DNA of 64,000 nucleotides. Origin: Frateuria soli (lineage in GTDB: Bacteria; Pseudomonadota; Gammaproteobacteria; Xanthomonadales; Rhodanobacteraceae). The stretch lies in assembly GCF_021117385.1 (NCBI RefSeq), contig NZ_CP088252.1:868001-932000 (forward strand). Direction: 5' to 3'. Within the stretch, counting starts at the first letter, position 1. Each line of letters starts with the position of its first letter. This document shows, piece after piece, positions 36,802 through 46,202 of this stretch. A program made the translations under genes and the position numbers. The notes beneath the pieces were generated by a model. It did not search any database and was not told where the DNA came from. It was given only the letters and a program-made list of their open reading frames with translations.

Positions 36802-37836
36802 TCAGTGCTTGTATTCGGAAGCCCAGTAGGCCTCGATCTTCTGCACCAGGCTCTGCGGCAGCGGCACGTAGTCAAGCGCGGCGGCCTGCTGCTGGCCGTT
36901 TTCCAGCGCCCACTTGAAGAAGTCGAAGGCGACCTTGCTGTGCTCGGCGTTCTTCGGCTGCTTGTACATGATCACCCAGGTGGTCGCGGTGATCGGCCAG
37001 GCCTTGGCGCCCGGGGCGTTGGTCATGATCAGGTTGAAATCCTTCGCGCTGGCCCAGTCGGCGGTGCTGGCCGCGGCGGCGAAGCTGTCGGCGTTCGGCG
37101 AGACGACGTTGCCGGCGGCGTTCTTCAGGTCCACCCAGCTGATCTTGTTCTTCACCGCGTAGGCGTACTCGACGTAGCCGATCGAATTCTTGATCTGCTT
37201 GACGTACTGGGAGACGCCCTCGTTGCCCTTGCCACCCACGCCGGTCGGCCAGTCGACCGAGGTGCCGAACTTGACCTGGCTGGCCCACTGCGGGCTGACC
37301 TTGGACAGGTAGTTGGTGAAGTTGAAGGAGGTGCCCGAGCCGTCGGAGCGGTGCACGACGGTGATCTTGCCCGCCGGCAGCTTCAGGCCGCTGTTCAACG
37401 CGGCGATCTTCGGGTCGTTCCAGTTCCTGATCTTGCCCAGGAAGATGTCGGCCAGGGTCGGGCCATCGAGCTTGACCTGGCCGGCCTGCACACCGGCGAT
37501 GTTGACCACCGGCACGATGCCGCCGACGACGACCGGGAACTGGCCCAGGCCGAACTTCTTGAGGTCCTCGGCCTTCATCGGCGCGTCGGAGGCGCCGAAG
37601 TCGATCGTCCCCTCCTTGATCTGCGCGATGCCGGCGCCGGAGCCGACCGACTGGTAATTGAGGTGGTTGCCGGTCTTCTCGGCGTAGGTCGCCGACCAGC
37701 GGGACAGCACGGGATAGACGAAGCTCGAACCGGCACCGGTGATGTCGGTCGCCTGGGCGGCGTTGGCGCCCGTCAGCGTGGCGGCAGCCAGCACGGCGGC
37801 CGTACCGAGGCGGGAAACAGTGGTTGCATTCAACAC
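36802..37836 (-). CDS. pstS: Phosphate-binding periplasmic protein PstS
   Basis: A 344-aa substrate-binding protein with a signal peptide (hydrophobic GTAAVLAAATLTGANAAQA, cleavage near residue 29). Phosphate-contact motifs are ITGAGSSFVYP, SVGSGAGIAQI, DFGASDAP and HRSDGSGTSFNF. It delivers phosphate to PstCAB. The start is the GTG at 37836, preceded by AGAGGA at 6 bases; an ATG 8 codons upstream is less likely. A PhoB-box-like element lies about 90 bases upstream. Confidence 0.95.
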   Translation of the reverse strand: MLNATTVSRLGTAAVLAAATLTGANAAQATDITGAGSSFVYPVLSRWSATYAEKTGNHLNYQSVGSGAGIAQIKEGTIDFGASDAPMKAEDLKKFGLGQFPVVVGGIVPVVNIAGVQAGQVKLDGPTLADIFLGKIRNWNDPKIAALNSGLKLPAGKITVVHRSDGSGTSFNFTNYLSKVSPQWASQVKFGTSVDWPTGVGGKGNEGVSQYVKQIKNSIGYVEYAYAVKNKISWVDLKNAAGNVVSPNADSFAAAASTADWASAKDFNLIMTNAPGAKAWPITATTWVIMYKQPKNAEHSKVAFDFFKWALENGQQQAAALDYVPLPQSLVQKIEAYWASEYKH

Positions 37837-37921
37837 GGTCAGTCCTCTCAAGGTGTGCATCGCGGGCGGATTCCCGGCGGAGGCATTTGAGGTCAGGCGT
37901 GTTGCAATGAAATGAGATGAA

Positions 37922-37941
37922 TGTGTCAGTGTGATGACACG
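37922..37941 (-). promoter_or_regulatory. PhoB box candidate upstream of pstS
   Basis: On the minus strand GTGTCATCACACTGACACA: two TGTCAT/TGACAC-type half-sites with the 11-bp spacing of Pho boxes. Confidence 0.6.
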
Positions 37942-37976
37942 CCGTCAAAAACCGTTCATCCGCGCGGCCTCGGACG

Positions 37977-38636
37977 TCAGGAGAGTGTTATCCCGACGTG
38001 ATCCCGCTCGAGCGTTTCCAGTCGCCGCCAGCGGTTGACGATCGCGCAGAACAGCTCTGCCGTGCGCTCGGCATCGTAGATGGCCGAGTGCGCCTCGCGC
38101 CCGTCGAAGGCATGGCCGGCCGCCTGCACCGCCTTGCTCAAAACGGTCTGCCCGTAGGCCAGGCCGCTCAACGTGGCGGTGTCGAAGCAACTGAAAGGGT
38201 GGAACGGGTTGCGCTTGTGCCCGCAGCGGCGCACGGCCGCATTGAGGAATGCCAGGTCGAAGGCGGCGTTGTGGCCGACCAGCACCGCGCGCTGGCATTC
38301 GCTCTCGCGCATCGCCAGTCGTACCGGATGGAACACGTGGTCGAGTGCCAGTCGTTCGGACAGCGCGCCGCGCAGCGGGTTGTCCGGGTCGATGCCGGTG
38401 ATCTCCAGCGAACGCGGGTCGATGCGCGCCCCGGGGAACGGTTCCACGTGCGCGGACACCGGCGGGCGCGGTCGCACGTAGCCCTCGGCGTCCATCGCCA
38501 GCGTCACGACGGCGATCTCCAGCAAGGCGTCGTGCTCGGCATCGAAGCCGCCGGTTTCCACGTCCACGATGACCGGCATGAAGCCGCGGAACCGCTCGCA
38601 CATGCGGGCGGCCAGGCTGTTGCTCACATATTCCAT
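37977..38636 (-). CDS. rnt: RNase T-like 3'-5' exonuclease
   Basis: A 219-aa DEDD-family exonuclease. Exo I is VDVETGGFD near residue 24, Exo II is [13 protein letters not shown] near 120, and Exo III is [16 protein letters not shown] near 182 (H and D ligands). Basic patches and length fit RNase T, which trims the 3' ends of tRNA and other stable RNAs as a dimer. It lies between the pst operon and the porin, is transcribed like pstS, and does not look Pho-related by function. Confidence 0.93.
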   Translation of the reverse strand: MEYVSNSLAARMCERFRGFMPVIVDVETGGFDAEHDALLEIAVVTLAMDAEGYVRPRPPVSAHVEPFPGARIDPRSLEITGIDPDNPLRGALSERLALDHVFHPVRLAMRESECQRAVLVGHNAAFDLAFLNAAVRRCGHKRNPFHPFSCFDTATLSGLAYGQTVLSKAVQAAGHAFDGREAHSAIYDAERTAELFCAIVNRWRRLETLERDHVGITLS

Positions 38637-38700
38637 CGGCCAAGCATATCAGCGCGGGGCGGGGTTGCCGGCGAAGCCCGCGCCGGCGCCGTGACGCGCA

Positions 38701-38718
38701 CTGTCTTCGTTCTGTCAT
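38701..38718 (+). promoter_or_regulatory. PhoB box upstream of porin gene
   Basis: CTGTCTTCGTTCTGTCAT: two CTGTC direct repeats exactly 11 bp apart, matching the Pho box layout, about 113 bases before the porin start. Confidence 0.7.
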
Positions 38719-38830
38719 GCAACCGGCACGGAACCGTAAACGGAACGACGCATGCTGACGGCCGTCCCTGCTTGGCCATCCAGGATCGAAGGGGGCGGTT
38801 GAGGGGTTCCTACCAACAGTGGAGAGACAC

Positions 38831-40084
38831 ATGCGTTCGAAGATGCTCGTGGCGGCGATCGCCGCCGGTTTGGGCCTGGCAGGCGCCGGCGTGCACGCGG
38901 CACCGGCCCCGCAGGATGCGCAGTCGGCTGCGCGCAGTTCGGAGGTCGAGCAGCTCAAGGCCCAACTGGCCGCCCTGCAGGCCAAGATGGACGAACTGGA
39001 ACAGCGCACCGATGCGCAGTCCGACATCAACGTGAGCACCGGCCAGAACATCGAGGCCCTGCAGAAATCGCAGGCCGGCTCGTCCTCGTCGCTCGACAAG
39101 GCACTGGCCGACACCAGTTTCTCCGGCAAGATGTACTTCGACTTCAGCAACATCGACCAGAAGAACAGCGACAGCGGCAAGACCGACGCCTCGGGTACCG
39201 GCCTCGACGTCAAGCGCTTCTATCTGGGCGTGGACCACAAGTTCAATGACATCTGGTCGGCCAACCTGACCACCGACTTCAACTACGTCAGCGGTGACGG
39301 CGAGACCAACCTGTTCGTCAAGAAGGCCTACGTGCAGGGCAAGTTCGACCAGGCCGCGGTGCTGCGCATCGGTTCGGCGGACATGCCGTGGATTCCGTTC
39401 GTGGAGAGCTACTACGGCTTCCGCTACGTCGAGAACACCCTGACCGATCGCCTGAAGTACGCCAACTCGGCCGACTGGGGCCTGCACCTGTTCGGTGACC
39501 TGGGCGCCGGCAAGGTCGCCAACTACGCGGTATCGGTGGTCAACGGCGGTGGCTACAAGAATCCCAGCCGCAGCAAGGGCGTCGACATCGAAGGCCGCGT
39601 GGGCTTCGTGCCGTTCGAGGGCATGATCGTTGCGGTCGGCGGCTACAGCGGCCACCTGGGCAAGGAAACCGAGAACCTCGACGCCCCGCAGACCGCCCAG
39701 CGCGGCGACGTGATGGTGGCCTACGCGGACAAGAAGGTGCGCGTCGGCGCCGAGTACTTCACCGCCAGGAACTGGGGCAACCTGGTGCTGAGCCCGGTCG
39801 AGGACAAGGCCGACGGCTACTCGCTGTGGGGCTCGGTGTCGCTCACCGACGACGTGGCCCTGTTTGCCCGCTACGACAACGCCAAGCTCAGCAAGGACAT
39901 CGACGACAACGCCAAGGACGTCTACTACAACCTCGGCCTGCAGTACCAGGTGACCAAGGGCTTCAAGCTGGCCGCGGTGTGGAAGCACGAGAAGGCCGAG
40001 CGTTCGGTCGCCACCCCGGTGCCGCCGCATGTACAAAACGTCAAGACGAACGAGATCGGCGTCTTCGGCGAGGTTGCGTTCTAA
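38831..40084 (+). CDS. Phosphate-selective porin, OprO/OprP family
   Basis: A 417-aa outer-membrane porin. Residues 1-24 are a signal peptide (KMLVAAIAAGLGLAGAGVHA). A coiled coil follows (residues 35-60, VEQLKAQLAALQAKMDELEQ), which in this family trimerises in the periplasm. The rest is a 16-strand-type barrel ending FGEVAF with a C-terminal Phe. The position beside pst and the upstream Pho box support induction in phosphate shortage and uptake of phosphate or polyphosphate. GGAGAG lies 4 bases before the ATG. Confidence 0.92.
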   Translation: MRSKMLVAAIAAGLGLAGAGVHAAPAPQDAQSAARSSEVEQLKAQLAALQAKMDELEQRTDAQSDINVSTGQNIEALQKSQAGSSSSLDKALADTSFSGKMYFDFSNIDQKNSDSGKTDASGTGLDVKRFYLGVDHKFNDIWSANLTTDFNYVSGDGETNLFVKKAYVQGKFDQAAVLRIGSADMPWIPFVESYYGFRYVENTLTDRLKYANSADWGLHLFGDLGAGKVANYAVSVVNGGGYKNPSRSKGVDIEGRVGFVPFEGMIVAVGGYSGHLGKETENLDAPQTAQRGDVMVAYADKKVRVGAEYFTARNWGNLVLSPVEDKADGYSLWGSVSLTDDVALFARYDNAKLSKDIDDNAKDVYYNLGLQYQVTKGFKLAAVWKHEKAERSVATPVPPHVQNVKTNEIGVFGEVAF

Positions 40085-40192
40085 GCGGACACTCGGTCTG
40101 CGAGCCTTTGAGCAAACCTTCACGCGGCCCGTGGATCATTAGCCGCGTGTCAAGGAGTGGTTATCGGAAAGGAGTTCTACCCAGGGAGGGAC

Positions 40193-40228
40193 AACGGCGG
40201 GCCGCAAAGCCCGCCGTTATTTTTTTTG
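40193..40228 (+). terminator. Terminator after porin gene
   Basis: AACGGCGGG/CCCGCCGTT stem, 8-base loop, followed by ATTTTTTTT. It lies about 110 bases after the porin stop. Confidence 0.9.
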
Positions 40229-40344
40229 CGGTTGTGAGGGGGTATCTTGCGCGCCGCAGGGGCTTCGCTGGCCAGTGATCCGTGCCTGGCAAGCGATCGC
40301 TCGCACGGCAGGGCTGGTTTTCTTCGTCGGCAGAGGAGAGCGTC

Positions 40345-40770
40345 ATGCAGGTCCGCAAGCTCACGGCCCACATCAGCGTGTCCCCGCAGATCCTGCCCGG
40401 CGAGATGGCCGACCTGGAGGCGGCCGGCTTCCGCAGCGTGATCAACAACCGGCCCGACGGGGAGACCGATGACCAGCCGACCAGTACCGAGATGGCAAGG
40501 GCCGCGGCCGCGCATGGCCTGGCCTACCGCGATATCCCGGTCGTTCCGGGCCGGTACGAGCCGGCGGTGATCGAGGCCATGGCCCGGGCACTCGAGGAAC
40601 TGCCCGCGCCGGTGCTGGCCTTCTGCCGCACCGGCACGCGTTCGACCACGTTGTGGGCATTGCAGGCCGCGCGCGCGGGCGATGTCGGGGCGATCGTGAA
40701 GGCGGCGGGCGACGCGGGCTACGACATCGCCGCGCTGGCGCCGCGCCTGCGTGCGATGCAGCATGCCTGA
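40345..40770 (+). CDS. BLH/TIGR01244-type sulfur transferase or phosphatase
   Basis: A 141-aa protein of the DUF442 group with a dual-specificity-phosphatase-like fold. It begins LTAHISVSPQILPGEMADLEAAGFRSVINNRPDGE, the family hallmark, and carries the active-site loop FCRTGTRST with Cys near residue 93. In related gene clusters it acts in sulfide detoxification. AGAGGAGAG precedes the ATG by 5 bases. A TauE-type exporter gene follows 39 bases downstream, supporting a sulfur role. Confidence 0.88.
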   Translation: MQVRKLTAHISVSPQILPGEMADLEAAGFRSVINNRPDGETDDQPTSTEMARAAAAHGLAYRDIPVVPGRYEPAVIEAMARALEELPAPVLAFCRTGTRSTTLWALQAARAGDVGAIVKAAGDAGYDIAALAPRLRAMQHA

Positions 40771-40809
40771 CCGGGCGCGAGCGGGCCGGACCCGCCGGCG
40801 GGCAATCCC

Positions 40810-41592
40810 GTGAGCCTGCTGTCGGGGGGCGAGATACTGGCGGTGCTGTGTGGCTCGATCGTGGGTTTCTCGCTCGCGCTCATCGGCGGGGGTGGCTCGA
40901 TCCTGGCCACGCCGCTGCTGCTGTACGTCGTGGGCATGCGCGATCCCCACATGGCCATCGGCACCAGTGCGGTGGCGGTGGGCGCCAATGCCTTTGCCAA
41001 CCTGTTGCCGCACGCACGTTCGGGGCACGTGCGCTGGCGCGCGGCGTTCGTGTTCGCCGCGGCGGGCGTATGCGGCGCCTGGCTGGGATCGAGCGCGGGC
41101 AAGGCGATGGACGGCCACCGGTTGCTGGCGCTGTTTGCGCTGCTGATGCTGGTGGTGGCATTCCTGATGCTGCGCGGACGCCGCGGCGGATCATCCGATC
41201 GCTACCCCTTGCCCAACGCCATGCCGCGCCTGGCCGCGGTCGGGCTCGGCGCCGGCGCGCTGTCCGGTTTTTTCGGCATCGGCGGCGGCTTCCTGATCGT
41301 GCCCGGGCTGATGTTCGCCAGCGGCATGGAAATCATCAACGCGATCGGAACCTCGCTGTTCTCGGTCGGCACCTTCGCGGCGACCACGGCGGGCAATTAC
41401 GCGATCTCGGGGCTGGTCGACTGGCGTGTCGCGGCCGAGTTCGTCGGCGGCGGCATCGTCGGCGGCTGGCTGGGCGCGCTGGGCGCACGCCGACTGGCCG
41501 GCACGCGCGGCGCGCTCAACCTCATCTTCGCTGGCGTGATCGTGGTGGTCGCGATCTACATGCTCTACCGCTCCCTGGCGCACGTTGCCTGA
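40810..41592 (+). CDS. TauE/SafE-type sulfite or sulfur-compound exporter
   Basis: A 260-aa membrane protein with two homologous halves of four helices each. The duplicated signature is GGGGSILATPLLLY near residue 25-38 and FGIGGGFLIVPGLMF near 155-170. It moves sulfur-containing anions across the inner membrane. The GTG start at 40810 is used. Pairing with the BLH-type protein is known from bacterial sulfide-oxidation clusters, but no sulfide dehydrogenase or BigR regulator is present here. Confidence 0.88.
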   Translation: MSLLSGGEILAVLCGSIVGFSLALIGGGGSILATPLLLYVVGMRDPHMAIGTSAVAVGANAFANLLPHARSGHVRWRAAFVFAAAGVCGAWLGSSAGKAMDGHRLLALFALLMLVVAFLMLRGRRGGSSDRYPLPNAMPRLAAVGLGAGALSGFFGIGGGFLIVPGLMFASGMEIINAIGTSLFSVGTFAATTAGNYAISGLVDWRVAAEFVGGGIVGGWLGALGARRLAGTRGALNLIFAGVIVVVAIYMLYRSLAHVA

Positions 41593-41664
41593 TCCGCTCC
41601 GCGCAGGCCGGGCTTCGGCCCGCCATCCCGTTGCACCGGCGGTGGACTGAAACCTCCCGTGCGG

Positions 41665-42306
41665 TTACGGCGCCGGCGGCGTCTTGTGCCTGTACTGGCA
41701 GAGGTCGCGAATCGGGCAGATCGGACACTCGGGCCTGCGCGCCTTGCACACGTAGCGGCCGTGCAGGATCAGCCAGTGGTGGGCGTCCTTCCTGAACTCG
41801 GCCGGCACGACTTTCTCCAGCTTTTCCTCCACCGCCCGCACATCCTTGCCGGGCGCCAGGCCGGTGCGGTTGGAGACGCGGAAGATGTGCGTGTCCACGG
41901 CAATCGTGGGCTCGCCGAAGGCGGTGTTGAGGACCACGTTGGCGGTCTTGCGACCGACGCCGGGCAGGGCTTCGAGCGCTTCGCGCGTGCGCGGTACCTC
42001 GCCGTCGTGTTGCTCGACGAGGATGCGGCACAGCGCTATTACGTTCCTGGCCTTCGCGTTGAACAGGCCGATGGTGCTGATGTAGCGCTTGAGGCCTTCC
42101 TCGCCCAGCGCGAGGATCGCCTGCGGCGTGCTGGCCTTCGGGTACAGCTTGCGGGTCGCCTTGTTGACGCCCACGTCGGTGGCCTGCGCCGAGAGCACGA
42201 CGGCGACCAGCAGCTCGAATGGCGTGCGGTATTCCAGTTCGGTGGTGGGGTGGGGGTTGAGCTCGCGCAGGCGCGTGAACAGTTCGACCACGTCGGCGCG
42301 CTTCAT
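41665..42306 (-). CDS. nth: Endonuclease III
   Basis: A 213-aa base-excision DNA glycosylase/AP lyase for oxidised pyrimidines. The helix-hairpin-helix is [21 protein letters not shown] near residue 110, with the catalytic Lys in GRKTA and the Asp in VDTHIFRV near 138. The 4Fe-4S loop is [17 protein letters not shown] near 187-203. The ATG overlaps the rnfB stop codon (ATGA), the usual rnfB-nth pairing. Confidence 0.97.
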   Translation of the reverse strand: MKRADVVELFTRLRELNPHPTTELEYRTPFELLVAVVLSAQATDVGVNKATRKLYPKASTPQAILALGEEGLKRYISTIGLFNAKARNVIALCRILVEQHDGEVPRTREALEALPGVGRKTANVVLNTAFGEPTIAVDTHIFRVSNRTGLAPGKDVRAVEEKLEKVVPAEFRKDAHHWLILHGRYVCKARRPECPICPIRDLCQYRHKTPPAP

Positions 42307-42920
42307 GTCCCGGAACCCTGTTTGGCCCGGGCGCGGGCAAGTGCCGCCAACACCGGATTCTGCGGGGTGGCGGGAGTGTCGACCGCGGCTTTGCGCGCGG
42401 CCAGTTCGGCCTCGCGCTCGGCCCGCTCGCGCGCCAGGCGCGCCTCGCGGCGCTGGAAGTGCGTACGGGAAGCCGCCGCGTGCGCCGGGTCCTCGACCTG
42501 TGCCAGTGGCATGGGCTCCAGCACGATGCAGTCGACCGGGCAGGCCGGGACGCACAGTTCGCAGCCGGTGCACTGGTCCGGCAGCACCGTGTGCATCAGC
42601 TTGGCCGCGCCGACGATGGCATCGACCGGACAGGCCTGGATGCACTTGGTGCATCCGATGCAGTCGGCCTCGACGATGCGCGCGAGCATGCGCGGTTTCT
42701 CCACGCCATGCGCGGGATCGAGCGGCAACACCGGCGTGCCCAGCAGCGCCGCGAGCTTCGCGATGCCGGCCGTTCCGCCGGGCGGGCAGCGGTTGATCGG
42801 CGCTTCGCCGCGCGCCATCGCCTCGGCGTATGGGCGACAGCCGTGGAAGCCGCACTGCTCGCACTGGGTTTGCGGCAGCAGCGCATCGATGCGGTTGGCC
42901 AGATTGGTGACGTCGTTCAT
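42303..42920 (-). CDS. rnfB: RnfB-like iron-sulfur protein
   Basis: A 205-aa protein with the RnfB cluster-binding order: a four-cysteine motif [12 protein letters not shown] plus distal C (residues 18-45), then two ferredoxin motifs [14 protein letters not shown] and [14 protein letters not shown] near residues 87-125. A highly charged helical tail ([21 protein letters not shown]) follows. The N-terminal membrane helix of true RnfB is absent, and no other rnf gene is adjacent, so it is probably a soluble electron carrier, perhaps supplying electrons or clusters to Nth. That role is inference. Confidence 0.85.
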   Translation of the reverse strand: MNDVTNLANRIDALLPQTQCEQCGFHGCRPYAEAMARGEAPINRCPPGGTAGIAKLAALLGTPVLPLDPAHGVEKPRMLARIVEADCIGCTKCIQACPVDAIVGAAKLMHTVLPDQCTGCELCVPACPVDCIVLEPMPLAQVEDPAHAAASRTHFQRREARLARERAEREAELAARKAAVDTPATPQNPVLAALARARAKQGSGT

Positions 42921-42997
42921 GGTGTTCCGGGCGCCGTGCCAGGCGGACATCGGCATAATCAGCGCCCTATTGTCCCGCAACTTGCCAGGAGCTTCAC

Positions 42998-43291
42998 ATG
43001 ACCCGTTTCCGTCCGACCCTTCGTGCGGCATCGCTGCTGCTGGCCGCCGCCGTAGGCATGACCGGCACGCTGCTGCTCACCCACGCCACGCCCGCCCGGG
43101 CGGAAAGCACGCAGGGCGACACGGTCACGGTCTTCGTCGACGCCACCCTGGGGTTCCGCAAGAACCACATGGCGCGGAAGCTGACCGAAAGTCACGCCGA
43201 ATACGCCGCGCGCGGCTATCACGTGGTGGATCTGTCGGCATACAACGAGAACGGCGACCTGGTCGGGTTCTTCGTCACCTACGCGCGCTGA
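42998..43291 (+). CDS. Small secreted hypothetical protein (97 aa)
   Basis: A Sec-type signal peptide covers about residues 1-35 (basic start, then [23 protein letters not shown]). The mature part of about 60 residues contains [35 protein letters not shown], probably a small alpha/beta periplasmic domain. I do not recognise a named family. It is divergent from rnfB and converges with metG, with a perfect inverted repeat between the two. Confidence 0.7.
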   Translation: MTRFRPTLRAASLLLAAAVGMTGTLLLTHATPARAESTQGDTVTVFVDATLGFRKNHMARKLTESHAEYAARGYHVVDLSAYNENGDLVGFFVTYAR

Positions 43292-43299
43292 CGAGTTCT

Positions 43300-43372
43300 T
43301 TGTAGGAGCCCGCTTGCGGGCGATGCTCTTTCATTCCTGGAGCATCGCCCGCAAGCGGGCTCCTACGAAAAG
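43300..43372. repeat. REP-type inverted repeat, family B
   Basis: GTAGGAGCCCGCTTGCGGGC followed by GATGCTC, an 18-base loop and the exact reverse complement: a 27-bp perfect stem, each arm itself a hairpin. It sits between converging genes and may serve as a terminator for both. Related partial copies are at 52598 and 59147. Confidence 0.9.
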
Positions 43373-43377
43373 CGACG

Positions 43378-45465
43378 TCAGCGGACGGTGGCGCCAGGCT
43401 TCGCGCCCTGGTCGGCATCCAGCAGGAACAGGTCGCTGCCACCGTCGCCGGCCGACAGGATCATCCCCTCGGACAGGCCGAAACGCATCTTGCGCGGCGC
43501 CAGGTTGGCGATGAACACCACGTTGCGGCCGACCAGCTTCTCCGGCTCCCCGTAGGCGGCGCGGATGCCCGAGAAAATCTGCCGCTTGCCGAGCGGGCCG
43601 GCGTCCAGCTCGAAGCGGAGCAGCTTGTCCGAGCCCTCCACGAACTCGCAAGTGGTGACCTTGCCGATGCGCAGGTCGAGCTTGGCGAAGTCGTCGATGG
43701 CAATGGTGGCGGGCGTGTCGGTGGCGGGTGCAGCGGCTTCGGTCATGGGCTTGCGGCTTTCCTTGGATGGCTTGGGTGCGGCCGCCGGGGCGGGCGCGAG
43801 CGATTCTTTGGAGGCATCGATCATCGCCTCGATGCGCTTGGGATCGATGCGCCCGAGCAGCGCCTCGAACGGTCCGATCGCGTGGCTGTGCAGTTCCGCG
43901 CGGGCGTCGTCGAAATTGGCGATCGGCGCCTGCAGGAAGGCCTCGGCCGCGGCCACGGTGGCCGGCAGGATCGGCTTGAGCAGTCCGGCAAGCAGGCGGA
44001 AGCCGGCGAGGGCGAACGAACACACCTGGTGCAGTTCTTCGCGACGCGACTCGTCCTTGGCCATGGTCCACGGCGCGGTGGCGGCGATGTGGCCGTTGAC
44101 CAGGTCCGCCATCAGCACGAAGCGGCGGGTGACCTCGGCGAAATCTCCCGCGTCGTAGAGCGCGTCGATGCCGTCGTAATGTTCCAGCAACGTGTTCCAC
44201 AGTGCCTGCTCGGTGGTGCCGAAGTGCGCACCCAGGCGGCCGTCGAAGAACTTGTGCACGAAGCCTGCAGTGCGGCTGGCGATGTTCACCCACTTGCCGA
44301 CCAGGTGCGAGTTGACGCGCTCCTCGAACGCCTTCAGGTCCAGGTCCACGTCCACCGGTGCGTCGTCGAGCATGGTGGCGAAGTAATAGCGCAGGAATTC
44401 GGGGTTCAGGCCCACGTCCAGATAGGTGCGCGCCTGGATGAAGGTGCCGCGCGACTTGGACATCTTCGAGCCATTGACGGTCAGGTAGCCGTTGACGTGC
44501 AGCGCGGTGGGCGTGCGGAACCCCGCGCCATGCAGCATCGCCGGCCAGAACAGGCCATGGAAGTTGATGATGTCCTTGCCGATGAAGTGGTGCATCTCGG
44601 CGCGGCTGGACGGGGCCAGGAAGTCGTCGAACCTCAGGTTCGTGCGGTCGCACAGTGCCTTGAAGCTGGCCAGGTAACCGACCGGCGCGTCCAGCCAGAC
44701 GTAGAAGAACTTGCCCGGCGCATCGGGGATCGGGAAGCCGAAGTAGGGCGCGTCGCGCGAGATGTCCCAGTCCTTGAGACCACCATCCAGCCATTCGCGA
44801 AGCTTGGCCGCGACGCCGGCGTTGGCCACCGGCCTGCCCTCGGTGTAGCGACCGGCGAACCAGTCGCGCAGCAGCGCCTCGAACCGGGACAGCTCGAAAA
44901 AGTAGTGTTCCGAGTCGCGCAGCACGGGAGCGGCGCCGGAGACCACCGAGTAGGGTTCGATCAGGTCGGTCGGCGCGTAGGTGGCGCCGCAGTGCTCGCA
45001 GTTGTCACCGTACTGGTCGGGCGTGCCGCAGCGCGGGCAGGTGCCCTTGATGTAGCGGTCCGGCAGGAACATTTCCTTTTCCGGGTCGAACAGCTGCTTG
45101 ATGCCGCGCCGCGCGATGAAGCCGCCGTCGCGCAGGCGCGTGTAGATCAGCGTCGCCAGCTCGCGGTTCTCTTCCGAGTGGGTCGAGTGGTAGTGGTCGA
45201 AGTGCACGCCGAAGTCGGCGAAGTCGGCCTCGTGCCCGGTCCGGATGCCCTCGATGAAAGCTTCCGGCGTCATGCCGGCCTTCTGCGCGGCCAGCATGAT
45301 CGGGGTGCCGTGCGCGTCGTCCGCGCAGACGTACACCGCCTCGTTGCCCGCCATGCGCTGCGCACGCACCCAGATGTCGGCCTGGATGTAGCCCAGCAGA
45401 TGGCCCATGTGCAGCGGCCCGTTGGCGTAGGGCAGGGCGTTGGTGACGAGGAGGCGGCGGGTCAT
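43378..45465 (-). CDS. metG: Methionyl-tRNA synthetase
   Basis: A 695-aa class I synthetase charging tRNA-Met. The HIGH-type motif is [10 protein letters not shown] near residue 17-26, and the zinc knuckle has CPRCG and CEHCG near 144-160. The KMSKS loop is [11 protein letters not shown] near 333. A C-terminal EMAPII/Trbp111-like tRNA-binding and dimerisation domain spans about 585-695 ([22 protein letters not shown]), linked by an Ala/Pro/Lys stretch. The length matches the dimeric E. coli-type enzyme. Confidence 0.98.
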   Translation of the reverse strand: MTRRLLVTNALPYANGPLHMGHLLGYIQADIWVRAQRMAGNEAVYVCADDAHGTPIMLAAQKAGMTPEAFIEGIRTGHEADFADFGVHFDHYHSTHSEENRELATLIYTRLRDGGFIARRGIKQLFDPEKEMFLPDRYIKGTCPRCGTPDQYGDNCEHCGATYAPTDLIEPYSVVSGAAPVLRDSEHYFFELSRFEALLRDWFAGRYTEGRPVANAGVAAKLREWLDGGLKDWDISRDAPYFGFPIPDAPGKFFYVWLDAPVGYLASFKALCDRTNLRFDDFLAPSSRAEMHHFIGKDIINFHGLFWPAMLHGAGFRTPTALHVNGYLTVNGSKMSKSRGTFIQARTYLDVGLNPEFLRYYFATMLDDAPVDVDLDLKAFEERVNSHLVGKWVNIASRTAGFVHKFFDGRLGAHFGTTEQALWNTLLEHYDGIDALYDAGDFAEVTRRFVLMADLVNGHIAATAPWTMAKDESRREELHQVCSFALAGFRLLAGLLKPILPATVAAAEAFLQAPIANFDDARAELHSHAIGPFEALLGRIDPKRIEAMIDASKESLAPAPAAAPKPSKESRKPMTEAAAPATDTPATIAIDDFAKLDLRIGKVTTCEFVEGSDKLLRFELDAGPLGKRQIFSGIRAAYGEPEKLVGRNVVFIANLAPRKMRFGLSEGMILSAGDGGSDLFLLDADQGAKPGATVR

Positions 45466-45540
45466 GGTGTGCAGGCGTTCCGGCGGGATCGCGCATTATG
45501 GCACGGGGGTTTTGGATGGCCGAACGCGCAGAAGCGGCTG

Positions 45541-45600
45541 CAGGAGCGCACCCTGTTCGCGACCCAGGGGGCGCACCTCGCGCACAGGGCGCGCTCCCGC
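45541..45600. repeat. REP-type palindrome, family A
   Basis: CAGGAGCGCACCCTGTTCGCGACC and CGCGCACAGGGCGCGCTCCC form an imperfect inverted repeat between divergent metG and panD. Confidence 0.75.
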
Positions 45601-45684
45601 CGGGGGTGCCTCGATGTTGCAGCGCAGCGTCAGGGGTTCGATAATCGGCGGACGCAGGCTGTTCCTGCCGGAACCCCATCTGTC

Positions 45685-46071
45685 ATGCACCTGAACATGC
45701 TCAAGGCCAAGATCCACCGCGCCACGGTGACCCACGCGGAGCTGCACTACGAGGGCTCGATCGCGATCGACGGCCTGTTGCTGGACGCCTCCGGCATCCG
45801 CGAGTACGAGCAGATCCACGCGTGGAACATCAACAGTGGGCAGCGTTTCGTGACCTATGCGCTGCGTGCCGAGGAAGGCTCCGGGATCATCTCGGTCAAC
45901 GGCAGCGCCGCGCGCAGCGCGCAGGCCGGCGACCTGATCATCATCGCCGCCTTCGTCGGGCTCAGCGAGGCGGAGCTGGAGAAGTTCCAGCCGACGCTGG
46001 TGTACGTGGATGCGGACAACCGCATCAGCCACACCAACCGGTCGATCCCCAAGCAGATGGCGGCGGCCTGA
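45685..46071 (+). CDS. panD: Aspartate 1-decarboxylase
   Basis: A 128-aa pyruvoyl enzyme making beta-alanine from aspartate for pantothenate and coenzyme A. The self-cleavage site Gly-Ser is in HYEGSIAID (residues 24-25), and the conserved Tyr and Thr follow in [19 protein letters not shown]. The frame continues far upstream but only as antisense of metG; the ATG at 45685 gives the usual start [20 protein letters not shown]. The other pan genes are not adjacent. Confidence 0.97.
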   Translation: MHLNMLKAKIHRATVTHAELHYEGSIAIDGLLLDASGIREYEQIHAWNINSGQRFVTYALRAEEGSGIISVNGSAARSAQAGDLIIIAAFVGLSEAELEKFQPTLVYVDADNRISHTNRSIPKQMAAA

Positions 46072-46079
46072 TCCCGCGA

Positions 46080-46150
46080 TAGACCCGGGGTGGGCTTCAG
46101 TCCACCCTGACCCGCGGCGTCGCAGCGGTGGGCTGAAGCGCCGACCCTTC
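46080..46150. repeat. Inverted repeat, GTGGGCTTCAGTCCACC type
   Basis: GGTGGGCTTCAGTCCACC and GGTGGGCTGAAGC are two hairpin-like units between panD and pgi. They look like another small intergenic repeat family. Confidence 0.55.
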
Positions 46151-46202
46151 GGTGTCCGACGTGTTCCTCACGCGTGCCGGGCTTAAGATGCAAGGCTTCC
46201 CT

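Noticed and set aside
43882-45684. A plus-strand frame continuous with panD
   Set aside because: The 601 codons before the panD ATG are antisense of metG. PanD is a 128-aa enzyme with a fixed start region, so this is not a fusion.
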